Assembly: GCF_046630445.1 (NCBI RefSeq)
Contig: NC_092341.1
Span: 33,932,501 to 33,996,500 of the forward strand
Direction of reading: 5' to 3'
DNA from: Rutidosis leptorrhynchoides
Taxonomy: Eukaryota > Streptophyta > Magnoliopsida > Asterales > Asteraceae
DNA: 64,000 nucleotides
Positions 1 through 12,824 of this stretch are shown piece by piece. Below the pieces are notes generated by a model that searched no databases, had not been told where the DNA came from, and saw only the letters and a program-made list of their open reading frames with translations. Numbering within the stretch: position 1 is the stretch's first letter; each line of letters starts with the position of its first letter. The position numbers and the translations under genes are program-made.

Positions 1-232
1 TTCATTTTGTCAATCCTACATACAAATTTTTGTTCATATAATGGACCAAATTTTGTCAAGTCCACTTACATACATGTGTATTAATGAACACACAAAACTA
101 GAATACACGCCGAATTACATTTTCACATACAATACATACTCTGTACATTATTTTACATATATATGCAATGACTTTTTAGTGAAATGAGTGGGGTCAATTG
201 ACCCCATCGATTTATATGTGGCTCCGCCACTG
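1..232. mobile_element. hAT-type transposon end (partial)
   Basis: The segment ends in GTGGCTCCGCCACTG, the reverse complement of CAGTGGCGGAGCCAC, which I recognise as a common terminal inverted repeat of plant hAT-like elements. Only this end lies in the window. The possible 8-bp target copy would be CGTGTAAA at 233-240, but its partner lies outside. No coding capacity is visible. Confidence 0.45.
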
Positions 233-915
233 CGTGTAAAAGTTATTTTGTAAAGAAAGGTAACTCAACATATATACGTGGTGAATGTTTATTCGACATC
301 AGATCCTGGAACTAAAGCATCCTCATAGATCCATATATGAAAGGCCAACTACAATGGTAGTCGGAATCAGTCAGCGCAAAATAGGTAGTATTCTCTTACT
401 TTCTACCAATATTTTTATTTATCTTACATATATAAAATAGGAGTATAATACAACTTTATCTTATTATTCTTAACTGTTTATTAAAACATGATGTCAATGT
501 GTAAAGTTATTTTGTAAAGAACAATAACTCAGCATATATACGTGGTGAATGTTTATTGGACATCAGAGCCAACTGGAACTAAAGCATCCAACACAAAATA
601 TGTACTCGTATCATTATTATTTTTTTCATCAATATCTTTATCTTACATATATAAAATTTATATAGGAGTATAATATATTCTGTAACTTTATAACTTTATC
701 TCATTATCTTGAATCTTGAGATGTTTATTAAAACATGATGCTAATGTGTAAAAGTTATTTTGTAAAGAAAGGTAAGTCACCATAGGTAGTTAATGTTTAT
801 TGGACATCATATTCAAATGGAACTAAAGCATCTTCATATATCCATATTTGGGAGGCCAACTACAATACTAGTTAGAATCACTTAGCGCAAAACTTATGGC
901 ATTTTAAGTAACTTT
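233..915. repeat. Three imperfect ~250-bp direct repeats upstream of Tudor-SN
   Basis: Copies start near 233, 498 and 747. Each contains GTTATTTTGTAAAGAA, then GGTGAATGTTTATT or a variant, GACATCA and GGAACTAAAGCATC. Copies 1 and 3 continue with GGCCAACTACAAT and a TCAGCGCAAAA-like block. AAACATGATG precedes copies 2 and 3. The block ends roughly 50 bp before the probable Tudor-SN TATA box, so it forms the proximal promoter region. No known element family was recognised. Confidence 0.6.
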
Positions 916-963
916 CCTAAAATAGAGGGGCACAACTTGTATATCAAATTTATCTCATGTTAC

Positions 964-972
964 TATATATAC
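964..972 (+). promoter_or_regulatory. Probable TATA box of Tudor-SN
   Basis: TATATATACC lies about 25-30 bp before a pyrimidine-rich stretch (985-1010) that would suit a transcription start. It is about 700 bp before the start codon, consistent with a leader intron that ends at the AG at 1668-1669. The placement is inferred, with no transcript evidence. Confidence 0.3.
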
Positions 973-1679
973 CGCCGATCTTATTCTGTGTAACAAATTT
1001 TCCTCCGCCCGCCGAACCATACATAAATACATACATACATATTCAGTGGTTTCAATCTCAAATTACAGTCGATTTCGATTAAATTCAGCTTAATTATGTG
1101 TGGATTTTGGTGATTCTACGCCATAAAGTTTGATACTGACATTAATTTTGGTCGATTTTGATTTGATCTGATTTGATCGATCTACACCTATCAGGTTTTA
1201 GCTATTTTACCATTTGGATCTGATTTAATTGTTGTTTTTGATCTAATTGTAATGAATCTGTGTGTTTACATGCGATGGATAACGTTGATTTGATAGATCG
1301 GGGTGATTTGATTAATTTTGTTTGATGAATTGTTGCTCTTAGATTGCGATGTATAAATGCACGTGTTTGTGAATTATTAATTTGATTTTACTTGATATGA
1401 TATTGAATCCGTGAATTTGTTAGATTATTTGATGTCGATCTGAAAATTAGTTTCAATTCATGTGTTATTTGGTAATTAATTAGATTGGTTTAATTTGATG
1501 AGTGTATTGTATGTTAAATGTCGATAAAATGAAACAAAAATTTAAAAAATAATCATCTTTAAAGCCTTAAATTGATTGATAGGTGAATAATTGTTATCTC
1601 GCAGTTAATTTATAATTGTGTTGTTTTGTAATGTGATTTTATTGATGGTTTATGTTTATGAATATGCAGATTAGTAAAG

Positions 1680-4600
1680 ATGGCACAACCAGCTAATAAA
1701 TCAGGATGGTTGAGGGGGAAAGTAAAGGCTGTTTCATCTGGTGACACCTTGGTAATTATGGGAGTCACCAAAGCTGAAATTCCACCTGAAAAAACTGTCG
1801 TTTTGGCACATCTTTCGGCTCCTAGATTAGTATGTTCGCAACTCTTTAGATTTGTTTCATGATGAATTACATTTGCAGAATTAATTTATGGTGCAGAATT
1901 TTGTTACTTTATATGTAGGCGCGTAGAGGTGGTCAGGATGAACCATTTGCATGGGATAGCAGAGAGTATTTAAGGAAGTTGTGCATTGGAAAGGTTTGTA
2001 ATAATATAGATTACCTAAGTTTCTGTTATTTCATTTTGGTTTATTATGTCGTTTGGTGTGATAAATCTTAATACTTTTAGCTAATTTAATTTATTTGATT
2101 TTTAGGATGTCGTGTTTCGAACGGAATATACCATCCCAAATTTCTCTCGAGAGTTTTGCAGTGTTTTTATCGGTTCTACCAATGTTGGGAATGAGGTTGT
2201 CACTCATGGTTGGGCGAAGGTAATTCCAAAATATTTTGTAGCACTTTTTGATTGTGCCACAATTTTGAAATGTGAAAAAGTTTTATTTGATTATGGTTTA
2301 ATTAAATACAAATCATGCATTGGTATTTATAGGTTAAGGAAGGTAAAGGAGAGACAACTCCCGAGCATAACGAGTTGCTACGCCTTGAAGAACAAGCCAA
2401 ACAACAGGGTGTTGGATTATGGAACAGGGTTAGTTTTTGTTACTCAAACCAATCTTTACTGATTATTTGTTTTTGAGAAATAATAAAATCAAAATAATGC
2501 CAACTATTGTATTTAATATCGAACATACCATACTATTGATAGACATGGATATTGATTATAATTATTGGATTTACGTGCTAGTAAACGCCGTGATGAACTT
2601 TTCAAGCACATGATTTTATACGTTGGTTGTTGTATTTAATTCTATTCATCTTAAATTTTACAACAAAAATTTACAGTCTTTTACTTTTGGGGATATGCAA
2701 CTCTGTTTTCTAACAGAGTTTTAAATAGATTTTATTTACACTGCCTTTTTTTTACACCATGCACAACCAAAAATGAAGAGAAGTAAAGATTACTAATGTT
2801 TAATAGGCAATTTCAACTCTTTTCTGTTGGTGGTAAGTTTTCTTTATGTAATTTTTAATTTTTTTTTTTTTTTGTGTGTGTGTGTGTGTTTATTTTTAGA
2901 CTCCGGGTTCTGTTGAGGCAGCTATTAGGGATCTTCCGCCATCTGCTGTTGGTGATCCAAGCAATTTGGATGCTATGAGTCTTTTAGCTGCAAACAAGGG
3001 TAAATCGATGCAAGCGATTGTCGAACAAGTTCGTGACGGGAGCTCACTTCGTGTTTATTTGCTTCCTGAGTTTCAGTTTGTCCAAGTATATGTTGCTGGA
3101 ATCGCGGTTAGCATTCTTACTTTATTATGATTTTTTTGGAGTTTCTACATGTGATACGTTATAGAGGTGTTCGATATTTGGTTTAAAATCGTTTAATATA
3201 TATAAAAATCCAACCAAATGAAAACTGAAAAAAATTAACCGAATTTTATATTTGGTTTTCGGTTCGGTTTACAAATCTGAATTTGTTTTTTGGTTTTACT
3301 ATTTTGAATTCGGTTAATCAACTAATAATATATTAGATGATTAACATACATAGACAAACAACCGATTTCAAATCTAATAGTCGAATTAAAAATTAGTTTC
3401 TAATGGTTAGTTTTGTTGAAAAAATGTTAATTTTTTTTTTCTTTTCGGTTTGACCCTTTTGTTTGGTTTCGGTTTCTTATTGGTTTTAAATTTTGCTCCC
3501 AAAATTTTCGAAACCGAACAAACTGAACCGGTTAAACTGAGGATAGCGAACCGATGAACACCTCTAATACGTTGTTGTTTGGACAAACCAAATAACATTT
3601 TTTATTCTAATTAGGCACCTTCGATGGGACGAAGGACCACACAAGAACCTACTCAACCAATCGAAGTACCATCTGACGAAACTAACGGTGAAACTAACGG
3701 AGAGTCTCGTGGACAGTTAACAACAGCCCAAAGAGTTTTAGCCTCATCAACAACTTTCAATGAAGTTTCCCCTGATGCATTTGGGAGGGAAGCTAAACAT
3801 TTTACCGAGATTCGTGTGTTAAACAGAGATGTAAGAACACGTTACTTTTTATATATCTAATAAAACAATATTTTTTTTGTGCTATCTATGTACTCCTGAT
3901 GTAGAGATAGTAACTAATGAAATAATCTACAGGTCCGTATTGTTCTTGAGGGTGTTGACAAGTATAGCAATTTGATTTGTTCTGTGTATTACTCGGATGG
4001 TGAATCTGCCAAAGATCTGGCGATGGAGCTTATTGAAAATGTATGTTACATTCTTTCTTTTTGAACTTTGTTCTTGATAGTTAATGTATTCCAATCAATT
4101 ACGTCTCTTTTTTCTGTGTAGGGATATGCAAAATACGTTGAGTGGAGTGCAATAATGATGGAAGAGGAAGCCAGGAGGAAGTTGAAGGCTGCAGAACTTG
4201 AAGCAAAGAAGACTAAGTTGAGGCTCTGGACAAACTATGTTCCTCCAGCTACCAATTCAAAGGCGATATCAGACAATTTCACTGGAAAGGTCTTTTTTTT
4301 TCTTAACCTTTTATACATATTTTCTGTTATGTTTTGTTTTTTTTTTTTAAATCTAGTAAATTTAGTAATTTACCTAAAACTAATTTCAAAATTTTGTTCA
4401 GGTTGTTGAAGTTGTTAGTGGGGACTGTGTCATTGTTGCTGATGATTCTCTGCCATTTGGTAGTCCAGCGGCTGAAAGACGAGTCAATTTGTCAAGTATC
4501 AGGTGTCCGAAACTGGGAAACCCGAGAAGAGAGGAGAAACCCGCTCCTTATGCCCGTGAAGCTCGGGAATTTTTGAGAACAAGATTAATTGGCCGCCAAG

Positions 4601-7600
4601 TAAGTAGATTTTGATGTTGGCATTATGTGTGAATGGTTCAAAACAGGCTTCGAATAAAGCATGACATTATTTCTTATGATTAAATTAGGTTGAGTTTAAC
4701 TTTAACCACTGTTATGTCAATTTTATATTTTCTAATAAATTAAATGTTAAACTAATTTTTCAACAACAATTGTAACACACTAATGATCTAAATCTTTTGA
4801 TAAAATGGTTTAGGTGGTTCCACCTATCGACCAATTTGATATTTTCTCCTTATATCTTAGTTATTTGATTTGACACTCCTTTTTGACGATAAAAAACCTA
4901 ACTTGACTAATTTCTACGTACTTGATATGAATTTACCAATTCTATCCAAATCTATAATTTGGAACACAAAGTTGGTTAATTTTTAAATTATTCTTTGAAC
5001 TTAGGTTCAAGTCTCAATGGAATACTCAAGGAAGGTTCCCGTTGACGGATCTGCTGCTCCAGCTGGACCAACAGACTCAAGGGTAATGGGTTTCGGGTCG
5101 GTATTCCTGTTGTCCCAAGTGAAAGAAAACGAAGATGTTTCCGCAACCGTTCCCGTTACAGCTGGCACTCAGCAACCAGGTGTTAACGTTGCTGAGCTCA
5201 TCATTGCTCGTGGGTTCGGTACCGTCATTAGACATAGAGACTTTGAGGAAAGATCATACTACTACGAGAATCTTCTTGCAGCTGAAGCTCGTGCTACTGC
5301 TGGTAGAAAAGGAATTCATTCTGCAAAAGATCCTCCAAGTATGCATGTCACCGATCTATTAGCAGTAAGAACTCTGAATTAAGCTAATGATTTTTGTTTG
5401 ACCAATATTTTTTAAAGTAATTTGTTGATTTTTTTTTGTTTGTAATATCTTCAGACATCAGCCAAGAATACCAAAGATTTTCTTCCGTTTTTGCAACGTA
5501 ACAGGAGGATGACAGCTGTTGTTGAATATGTTCTTAGTGGTCATAGGTATAAGCTATTTGTGCCGAAAGAAACGTGTAGTATTGCTTTCTCGGTTTCCGG
5601 TGTCAGATGCCCTGGACGTGATGAGCCGTACTCTAATGAAGCAATTTCGTTTATGAGGCGGAAGATAATGCAGAGGGATGTAGAGGTACTTTTTATTTCA
5701 CCCCTATAAACACTTATCTTTATATTTATTTACACGTTAAAAGGTGGCAACATGGGTAGGTCCCTTGGGTTTGGGCAACATCAAAATTCTTAATTTTTCT
5801 GTGTGGGTTGGTTAGCCCGAGACACTTGCTGTGTAGAGTTACAATTTTTTCTCTTAAAATTTTATTATTTCATTGATAATGTAGTATTTTAATAAAATTA
5901 GTTATGAGTTCTATACATTAAAAGTGAACTTTGTGTGACTTCCAACTGTTTGGTTCTTTATTTTGTTAGGTCTATTTCATATTATACACCCCGAAAATCC
6001 ATTTCTATGATTTTTTGTATTTCCGTATCGTATCTTAATTTATTTTTTTGATTATGTTTGTTTTTTTGGCCTTCAGATTGAGGTAGAAACAGTTGATAGA
6101 ACAGGGACCTTCATTGGATCTTTGTGGGAATCAAAAACTAACGTTGGGGTTACCCTTTTGGAAGCTGGCCATGCAAAGCTTCAAACGGGATTCGGTGCTG
6201 ACCGTATTCCAGATGCTCATCTTCTCGCTCAGGCCGAGCAATTTGCCAAAAAACAGAAATTAAAGGCAAGTTGCTTGCTTAAAAGATTATATTTTTACTC
6301 TAAATCAAATTGTGGAATCAGCTTTGATTGATAGCTTTGTTGCAGATATGGGAGAACTATGTGGAGGGAGAGGAAGTTACTAATGGTGCAGCATCAGATA
6401 AAAAACAGAAAGAAGAGTTTAAGGTCCGTAGGATTACTGTTATTTTCGAATTTTAACGAAAATGTAAACTTTTTATTGGATATTAAAGTCTAAATGATTG
6501 ATTTCAGGCAGTAGTGACCGAAGTCCTAGGTGGCGGCAAGTTCTATGTTCAAGCTGTTGCTGATCAAAAAGTTGCCTCCATTCAGCAACAACTTGCTTCT
6601 TTAAACATTAAAGAAGCACCTGTGATTGGTGCATTTAACCCAAAGAAGGGTGATATCGTTCTTGCTCAGTTTAGTCAAGATAATTCTTGGAACCGGGCCA
6701 TGGTGAGTTTTGTTTACTTTGTCATATGCGATATTAGGTACTTTGAAACCTAATATGAGGGGTGAAAGATGAGCATGATTGGTAAAACATAGGTGCATGT
6801 TGAGTGGGTCATTAGTTACTATGTGTCAAAACAAACGAGGTCGGTTAATCTGCAAACACTCATTTGTCCATTTTTGTAAATAATAAATGTGATTGATAAT
6901 GATTTTATGAAAAGTATAATTAGAATAGTGGGCAAATGGTTTAGAAGGTTATATGTATTGAAGATACAGTCATGGTTATTAATCCCAGTTTAATCGGATC
7001 TTGCCAAAAGCTTTCAACACTGGTCAACGCTGGCCAGCACCGGTCAACGGGTCAAAATTGTTGAAAGTCAGATTTATTCGTATTTATTTTGTCAAAGTCG
7101 GATTTAGTCTTTCAAGATCGGTCAAACTCAAAGTGGGTCAACATCTGGTTAAATCTGAATTTGGATATTAATCGCTACAAGATCCCAACCGATTAATCCT
7201 CGATTAGTGATTTCTATAACTATGAATACAGTTTGAGGGGCTTTTAGCCAAATTCAGCCTGTTTCTTTACTACCTCAAGTATTTCGTTTGACTCTTTTGA
7301 CCCGTTCAATAATAAACGGGCAATGTTATTTATCTCTAAACTTGATGAATTCCCTTATTATTATGATTTGATTTTTGTTTCATAATGAACAGGTTGTTAA
7401 TGGTCCACGTGGAGCTGTTCAATCAACTAAAGATCAATTTGAAGTGTTCTACATCGACTATGGAAATCAAGAAACTGTCACGTACATCCAGTTACGTCCG
7501 TTAGATCCATCTGTATCATCTGCACCCGGGCTGGCTCAACTTTGCCAACTTGCTTACGTAAAGGTACCCGCATTGGAGGACGATTATGGCCAGGAAGCAG

Positions 7601-8497
7601 CCGTGCATTTAAGCGAAACCATACTTAGCGAGCCAAAGGAATTTCGGGTTGTGATTGAGGACCGAGATGGTTCTGGTGGAAAAGCTAAAGGCCAAGGAAC
7701 TGGAAGTATTCTTCTGGTTACTTTAATTGATGACTCTGATATCAGTGTTAACGCTACTATGCTCAAGGTACTACTCTCTTTTGTTTAAATTTTATAACTT
7801 TATTTCATAAATAGTTAGTGTACCCTCATTACGAGTACAAGTGATATTAAGTAAATAATAATATTAAAGTTTGATGATTTACATGCATTAGAAAGATGGC
7901 ATATTTTGGTTTGCTAACAACAACTCTAAGGGCTAGGGCTGTCGTTAACATGCATTAAATCATTGTACATTCTGGTTATCAGTTACTACTTTTTAACTGG
8001 CGGTTATCAAGTTGTAGAATAATTTGCAAAATCCATAATTTTTTTCAGATTAAATGCAATCTATAAACATGGTTTAGTGGAAAGCGGTATCTAATCTATC
8101 ATGTAAAGAAAGGGTTAAAATAGTTTTCTAGAATGTTTTGAGGCTAACTTGCTTATTTGACCTTGTTTCATTTCAACTTTTTACTTTAATTTACCAATAT
8201 AATATAATGTGAATCCCCGTTACTGGTAACCAGTTTGGTTCAGGGGGACCTCTAGCCTATATAGATTTTATTTTATTTTCTTAAGTTAATTGAAAAATGT
8301 TGCAGGGAGGACTGGCAAGGTTAGAGAAAAGAAAGAGATGGGAGCCAAAAGAAAAACAACAAATTCTGGACGAATTAGAAAAGTACCAGTCAGAAGCACG
8401 CACCGCACGATGTGGGATGTGGGAGTATGGTGATATACAGTCTGATGACGAGGAGAATCCTATGCCTGGTAAGAAAACTGGTGCTGGAAAGCGTTGA
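1680..8497 (+). CDS. TSN: Tudor-SN (SND1/p100-type) nuclease-like protein, 16 coding exons
   Basis: Multi-domain RNA-binding and nuclease protein of cytoplasmic RNP and stress granules, with roles in RNA stability in plants. Exons by splice sites and homology: 1680-1829, 1919-1993, 2106-2219, 2333-2428, 2900-3106, 3615-3830, 3933-4040, 4122-4289, 4402-4599, 5005-5364, 5455-5685, 6077-6265, 6346-6423, 6508-6702, 7393-7767, 8306-8497. All are phase 0 and total 983 aa; the Arabidopsis protein is about 990. Domains: four staphylococcal-nuclease-like repeats (about 8-145, 179-340, 378-556, 575-705), a Tudor domain (about 770-860, with FYIDYGNQE) and a partial fifth SN fold to the C terminus. The start MAQPANKSGWLRGKVKAV matches the family N terminus. 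ATG follows a leader-intron acceptor by 10 bp. Intron 12 uses a GC donor (AAG|GCAAGT). Introns 5 and 14 carry hAT MITEs. No disruption was seen. Confidence 0.95.
3162..3566. mobile_element. hAT-like MITE in Tudor-SN intron 5
   Basis: Terminal inverted repeats TAGAGGTGTTC and GAACACCTCTA bound a 405-bp AT-rich, non-coding segment rich in CGGTTTGG-like motifs on both strands. The flanking 8-bp target copies are ATACGTTA (3154-3161) and ATACGTTG (3567-3574), with one mismatch. Eight-bp duplications with TAGAGGTGTTC ends fit hAT non-autonomous elements. Confidence 0.75.
6266..6345 (+). other. GC-AG intron 12 of Tudor-SN
   Basis: The exon ends ...AAATTAAAG and the intron begins GCAAGT. The acceptor is TTGCAG before ATATGGGAGAAC. 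Homology requires KLK joined to IWENYVEGEE in phase 0, which only the GC donor gives; the nearby GT (GTTGCT) would break frame. AG|GCAAGT is the strong consensus of GC-AG introns. Confidence 0.8.
6971..7224. mobile_element. Small hAT-like MITE in Tudor-SN intron 14
   Basis: A 254-bp segment begins CATGGTTATTAATC and ends ATAACTATG, giving imperfect inverted ends. It is flanked by GATACAGT (6963-6970) and AATACAGT (7225-7232), 8-bp target copies with one mismatch. It is rich in GGTCAA/GTCAAA blocks and AATCGG/CCGATT motifs shared with the element at 15758-16693. Confidence 0.6.
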
Positions 8498-8880
8498 GAA
8501 ACACTTGAAACTGTTGTTGCAGCTCGATAGTTTACAAAGGCTACTACTATAATCCTTTGTTTATAGGAGAGGAGACAGACAATAAGCAGCTAAAAAATTA
8601 CTGTAGAATTTTGTTGTTTTTGGAGTTTTTACCTTTGTTTTTATTTATTTTATTAATTTTGTTTAGTAGAGGACAATTTTGTTATGCAACTCTTTTACTT
8701 TTTCTGTTGTAGTGGTTTAATTTATTTATACGACTCTTAATAAGGTGAGCTGTAATGTTAGAACAAGAGTTAATGTTAAGGGGACCGGATGTTTGTTTGT
8801 GTTATAATAAAGTTTACATTCTGTTTTTGTAGACTTAAATTGCATGTACTTTCATTCCACCTCGCATGTTGTAAGGGTAG
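8498..8880 (+). other. Tudor-SN 3' UTR region
   Basis: T-rich sequence follows the stop codon. AATAAA at 8806-8811 is a candidate poly(A) signal about 310 bp after the stop. No other coding signal was seen. Confidence 0.4.
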
Positions 8881-9723
8881 TGATGATTCTTATAACATGG
8901 GATAATGTCATTACTATTACTATATCGAGGAAACCAAATTGCGAGATACTTCTCTCCGTTCATCCTTGTTCTTTCTTGGCTAGAGATGAACTTGTGGTGT
9001 AAAATCTTACTCATGTGTTATCATGTACGCGGTCTAATCATGTATCTCGTATTGTTTTTGGCCATCTCAAAACACGTTGTTACTGATTCTGAGAACTCGT
9101 GTGAGGGCATTATGATCCCAATCTATAGGAATCAACATTTGAAATTAAAAACCATACCATCTCTTTTATAACCTTGTGTACACTTCTGCCTGATTTGGGA
9201 AAAAAAACATATAACTGAACTGTAATATGAGATGTCAATCATGCCATCTCTTTTATAGAACTTATGCACAATAAGGCATCATCATAACTTGGCGTGCTCT
9301 CGTCTTTTTGACCGAAAGAAAAGGAGAGAAGAGGATATAAAACAACTCGGGAGGAGCGAATGTGTCGGGAAGAGTTTTTTGACTCGCAAATTGGTGGCGT
9401 CATTAGAAGAAGAAACACACACTATTTTTCTAAACTTAGCTGCAGTATTGTTTAATATAACAACATTCATGTAGAAATTATCGCGTAATCAAGTCAGCAA
9501 AGCCTTTTACTGAAACCAACTCAAAATAGTTCTAAAAACAACAGTTACATCCAAGTCTTATTCTGATAACAAAAACTTCCAACTTATGTAAAAGGAATTT
9601 GATATGATGATTTTGTTTCTTAAACTGAGATAAAATTGCTCGTGCTAATTAACTTAAATCCTCAGCCCTATCATTAAGCTAATCTTCTTGACATGATCAG
9701 GTATCTCGCCTTGTATTCCTCCT
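8881..9723. other. Intergenic gap between convergent genes
   Basis: The short open frames here have no recognisable similarity. A short phrase, CCATCTCTTTTATA, occurs twice (near 9157 and 9242). The part near 9550-9723 is probably the calnexin 3' UTR. Nothing else is supported. Confidence 0.4.
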
Positions 9724-12159
9724 TCAAGGACCACCTGCGCCCTCCCCTGCTTCAGTCGTCAATGTCTTACCTCCATCCTTCTTTGGTCCCACATTTGCTT
9801 TAGCCTAATAAACAAAAAAAGAAGTAAAAAATACATTACAGTCAGAAAGTTCAGGCCATTCCAATTACATGTTTTTTTTTTTTGTCAGTTTATTCAAGAA
9901 AAAGTGTGCATACTACTCACTGGTTTCTTCTTGGTTGCTAAAAAGATCTTCAACAAGGGACTAACAATGATAACAGCAATTGAAACTATGATGCCAACTA
10001 CAACAGTTGGTTTTTTCTCAGCCTCTTCAATAAGTTCCTGCAATAAATATAACAATAGTAATAAAAAAAAGAATAAATAAATGAATTTAGTTTAAAAAAC
10101 TTGTGACCATATATTAAGAAAGGCTATTAACAATTCTGAATTTCTGATGACTTACCACAACCTTCATCTTGTGACCACTTAAGATTGGCAGATCAGCAAT
10201 CTTGTATAAGACATCAAACACAGATTTCTACAATTTCATAACAATAAAAAAGTGTTAAAGTAAGATTTTTCAAGAAAAAAATTCACTAAAAATGGTTCAA
10301 TTTTTTTAACTTAATTACCTGGATACCCTTGAGACCATCCATACTAGCTGCTTCTTCCTCAATTGTTATATTGTCCTTTTCAATTAAAAACTTGGGTTTC
10401 CACGTGGCATCCCTAATAGAAGCCGCAGTCGTCTCCTCATTCGTTATCAATATATTATCAAACAAGATACCTTCTTGCATTGTCCAAATCTCAATACCAA
10501 TAGCAGCAATAGGCTCAAAGTTAGGCTTCTCAAGTTCATAATACTCCTCATTCGGAATCATACGTGGCTTCCAAATCCCCATATAATTAGGATTATCGAT
10601 AAGTGGAGCGTACCACTTACCCTTATAATTCGGGTTCATTTTCATCGGTCTCTTCCACTCTCCACAACCCGGTGCTGACTCACATTTCGGGTTGTCAATT
10701 TTCGGAGCTTCCCATTCCCCGTCCTCTTCATCGTCCCAATCTTCAGGCTTTACCTGTTAATTAGTTCATCATGATTAATCACATGTAATTACAAGAACAT
10801 TTAACGAAACTTACTTGGTTGAAGAATCGATTTTCCACTAGGGTTTAATGGATTTGTTATGACAGTTATTTCCATATAATAACTGTCAACTTAGTTAGGG
10901 GTACATTATATCGTTTAGGCAAACTTAAGGAGTTAAGGGGACAAATGGTAAGAGTAGAATAGGGATAATTCCAACAATACCGCCTCAGGATCATCAACTT
11001 CATCGGGTTCATCGTCTAGCCATCCTTCGGGCTTTTCAGCCTCGTCATCCAATATCTCCATTGGTGCATTCTCGTCCCAATCATCGGGCTTTTTGGCATC
11101 CGGGTCAGGAATCTTTTCAGTGTCATCCCAATCTTCGGGTTTTTTATCTTCAGGGTCAGGAATAGTTTCGGGAGGGACTACCGATGGCGTAAAATCTTCA
11201 TTCGACATAAAATTTGCCTTCTTTTTCACTTCGCCATCGATTAATATCCTGACCTCGTTATCAGGTTTTAATACAGCAGTGTACACATGGCTCATTCTGT
11301 CTGGAGGAACTAAAGGAGGGGAATTAAGATGGTGTTCAACATGCTTCCCAGTTTTGAGATTCTTGTGATTTACGATGAAATGGATTTTATTTGTGGGCCC
11401 ACATTTATCAGGCCCGAACATAATCGAATAAGGAGAGTTGTTGTCAAACTGTTTAGGTTCCCAGCCCGCTTCTTGTGGCCGGAGAAATTTTAAATATGCA
11501 CCACCACACTCAAGACCACCTTGAAGGCGAGTTTCGAATTGTAAAACAACGGTTTGATCGTTAAGGCCCATGGGCTTGTCGAGTTCTTTCACGATCGCAT
11601 ACTTTCTAGCCTTCTCGGATACAAGAAGCCCGTAATCGTCATGGCCCTGGCTCTTTGAGTGGTTCCATACACCTAAGTATTTACATGAATAAACAACAAT
11701 ATCACATAAACATTGCATTTATGTACATAATAATGTTTAAAAACTAAAAAATATATAATATATATTTTAAAACGTGGAACTTTAACATATAAATGCTCTG
11801 AAAAATTATGTCGTCTACGTATGGAACTTTCGTAACTCGTGTCGTTTGTATTCAATTTCGAAACCGGAATGAACTGATTAGATCTAAACAGTTCTTTACC
11901 TAAATAGTCTTCATTCTCAGAAACAATCCACCTCCCTTCAAATGATTGATCAAATGAATCATAAAATATCTGAATAAATAATTAAGAAACACAACCGTTA
12001 ATACACTCAGAGACTAATAATCTCATAAATAATCCCTAAAAAACAAAATTAATTCTCACTTACAGTGCCAGAAGAAGCGTAAATACCGAAAGCAAAACAA
12101 CCTATTAAAACCAAACAAGAAAACTGCAAACAAAACATGTTGTGTTTGCGTTCTGCCAT
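9724..12159 (-). CDS. CNX1: Calnexin, ER membrane lectin chaperone, 7 exons
   Basis: Binds monoglucosylated N-glycans on nascent glycoproteins in the ER and retains them for folding. Minus-strand exons: 12159-12064, 11969-11900, 11672-10981, 10753-10319, 10227-10156, 10037-9921, 9804-9724 (stop 9726-9724), all with GT-AG sites; 520 aa, against about 530 in Arabidopsis. Residues 1-30 form a signal peptide (hydrophobic [14 protein letters not shown]). The lectin domain includes ECGGAYLK and [13 protein letters not shown]. The P-domain has [28 protein letters not shown] and [18 protein letters not shown] repeats, followed by the second set ([29 protein letters not shown]). [13 protein letters not shown] is the diagnostic late lectin segment. 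Exon 6 encodes the transmembrane helix ([18 protein letters not shown]) with a basic stop-transfer. The cytosolic tail is short. It is convergent with Tudor-SN. Confidence 0.95.
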
Positions 12160-12495
12160 CACCTCAGATCAAATTCCAGTCGCAAATGTTATTAATTATG
12201 AGATTTAGGTGTAGCTTGTTTTGTTTATAGCTTCTTTGAGTGATCAGTGTAAACATACGTAAATATGGATCTTTGAGTAGTTACGTTGAGTTGGTTTAAC
12301 AAATAAGATAACGCCACGTAACTGTTTCAATGAATGGCTCGCGTCTTCTGCAGTAATGTCCGAGATGAACGGTTAATATTCGTAGAATGCGCATTGTGGA
12401 CCTCCACGAACTTAACGGGTATGGTAATTTATGTAATTGTATATATTTATATATTATTTATTTATTTAATATTATTATAAGTATTACTCCTTATT
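12160..12495. promoter_or_regulatory. Calnexin upstream region
   Basis: Sequence 5' of the calnexin start on the minus strand. It contains GCCACGT (near 12313) and CCTCCACG (near 12400), which resemble halves of plant ER-stress elements, but no complete CCAAT-N-CCACG or UPRE consensus is seen. AT-rich sequence follows beyond 12420. Confidence 0.25.
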
Positions 12496-12650
12496 TTATT
12501 TTTTTTCGAAAAGCAACATAATATATATTAAACTCGAAAAGGGGAGAAGGGATGCCCAACCCATTACACGAGAGGGGCACAAAACAGGGGATCCCAACCC
12601 GTCACGAAAACTAAACAAACAGGCCTAAACGAACCCATCACGAAAAATTA
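12496..12650 (-). mobile_element. LINE 3' tail (fragment)
   Basis: Read on the minus strand, the segment runs GGGTTGGGCATCCC, TCGAGTTTAATATATA, then TTATGTTGCTTTTCG followed by an A-run. That is the look of the 3' end of a plant LINE with its poly(A). Only about 150 bp remains, with no coding part. The family call rests on pattern memory. Confidence 0.45.
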
Positions 12651-12824
12651 GTAGTATTTTTCTAATGTCGTTAATACGTTTTAAATTATCGTACAACGTA
12701 ATAATTAACCGTTAGTTTAAAATAAATCAAAAATTGCTATGCATAACAATTTAATTGATCATTCTAAAATAGTATTAAGTATCTACTATACATGACGATT
12801 TTATTGGAGCTAATCGATTCATTG

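Noticed and set aside
12300-12410. ER-stress response element for calnexin
   Set aside because: CCACG cores occur but no complete ERSE or UPRE spacing; chance matches are likely.
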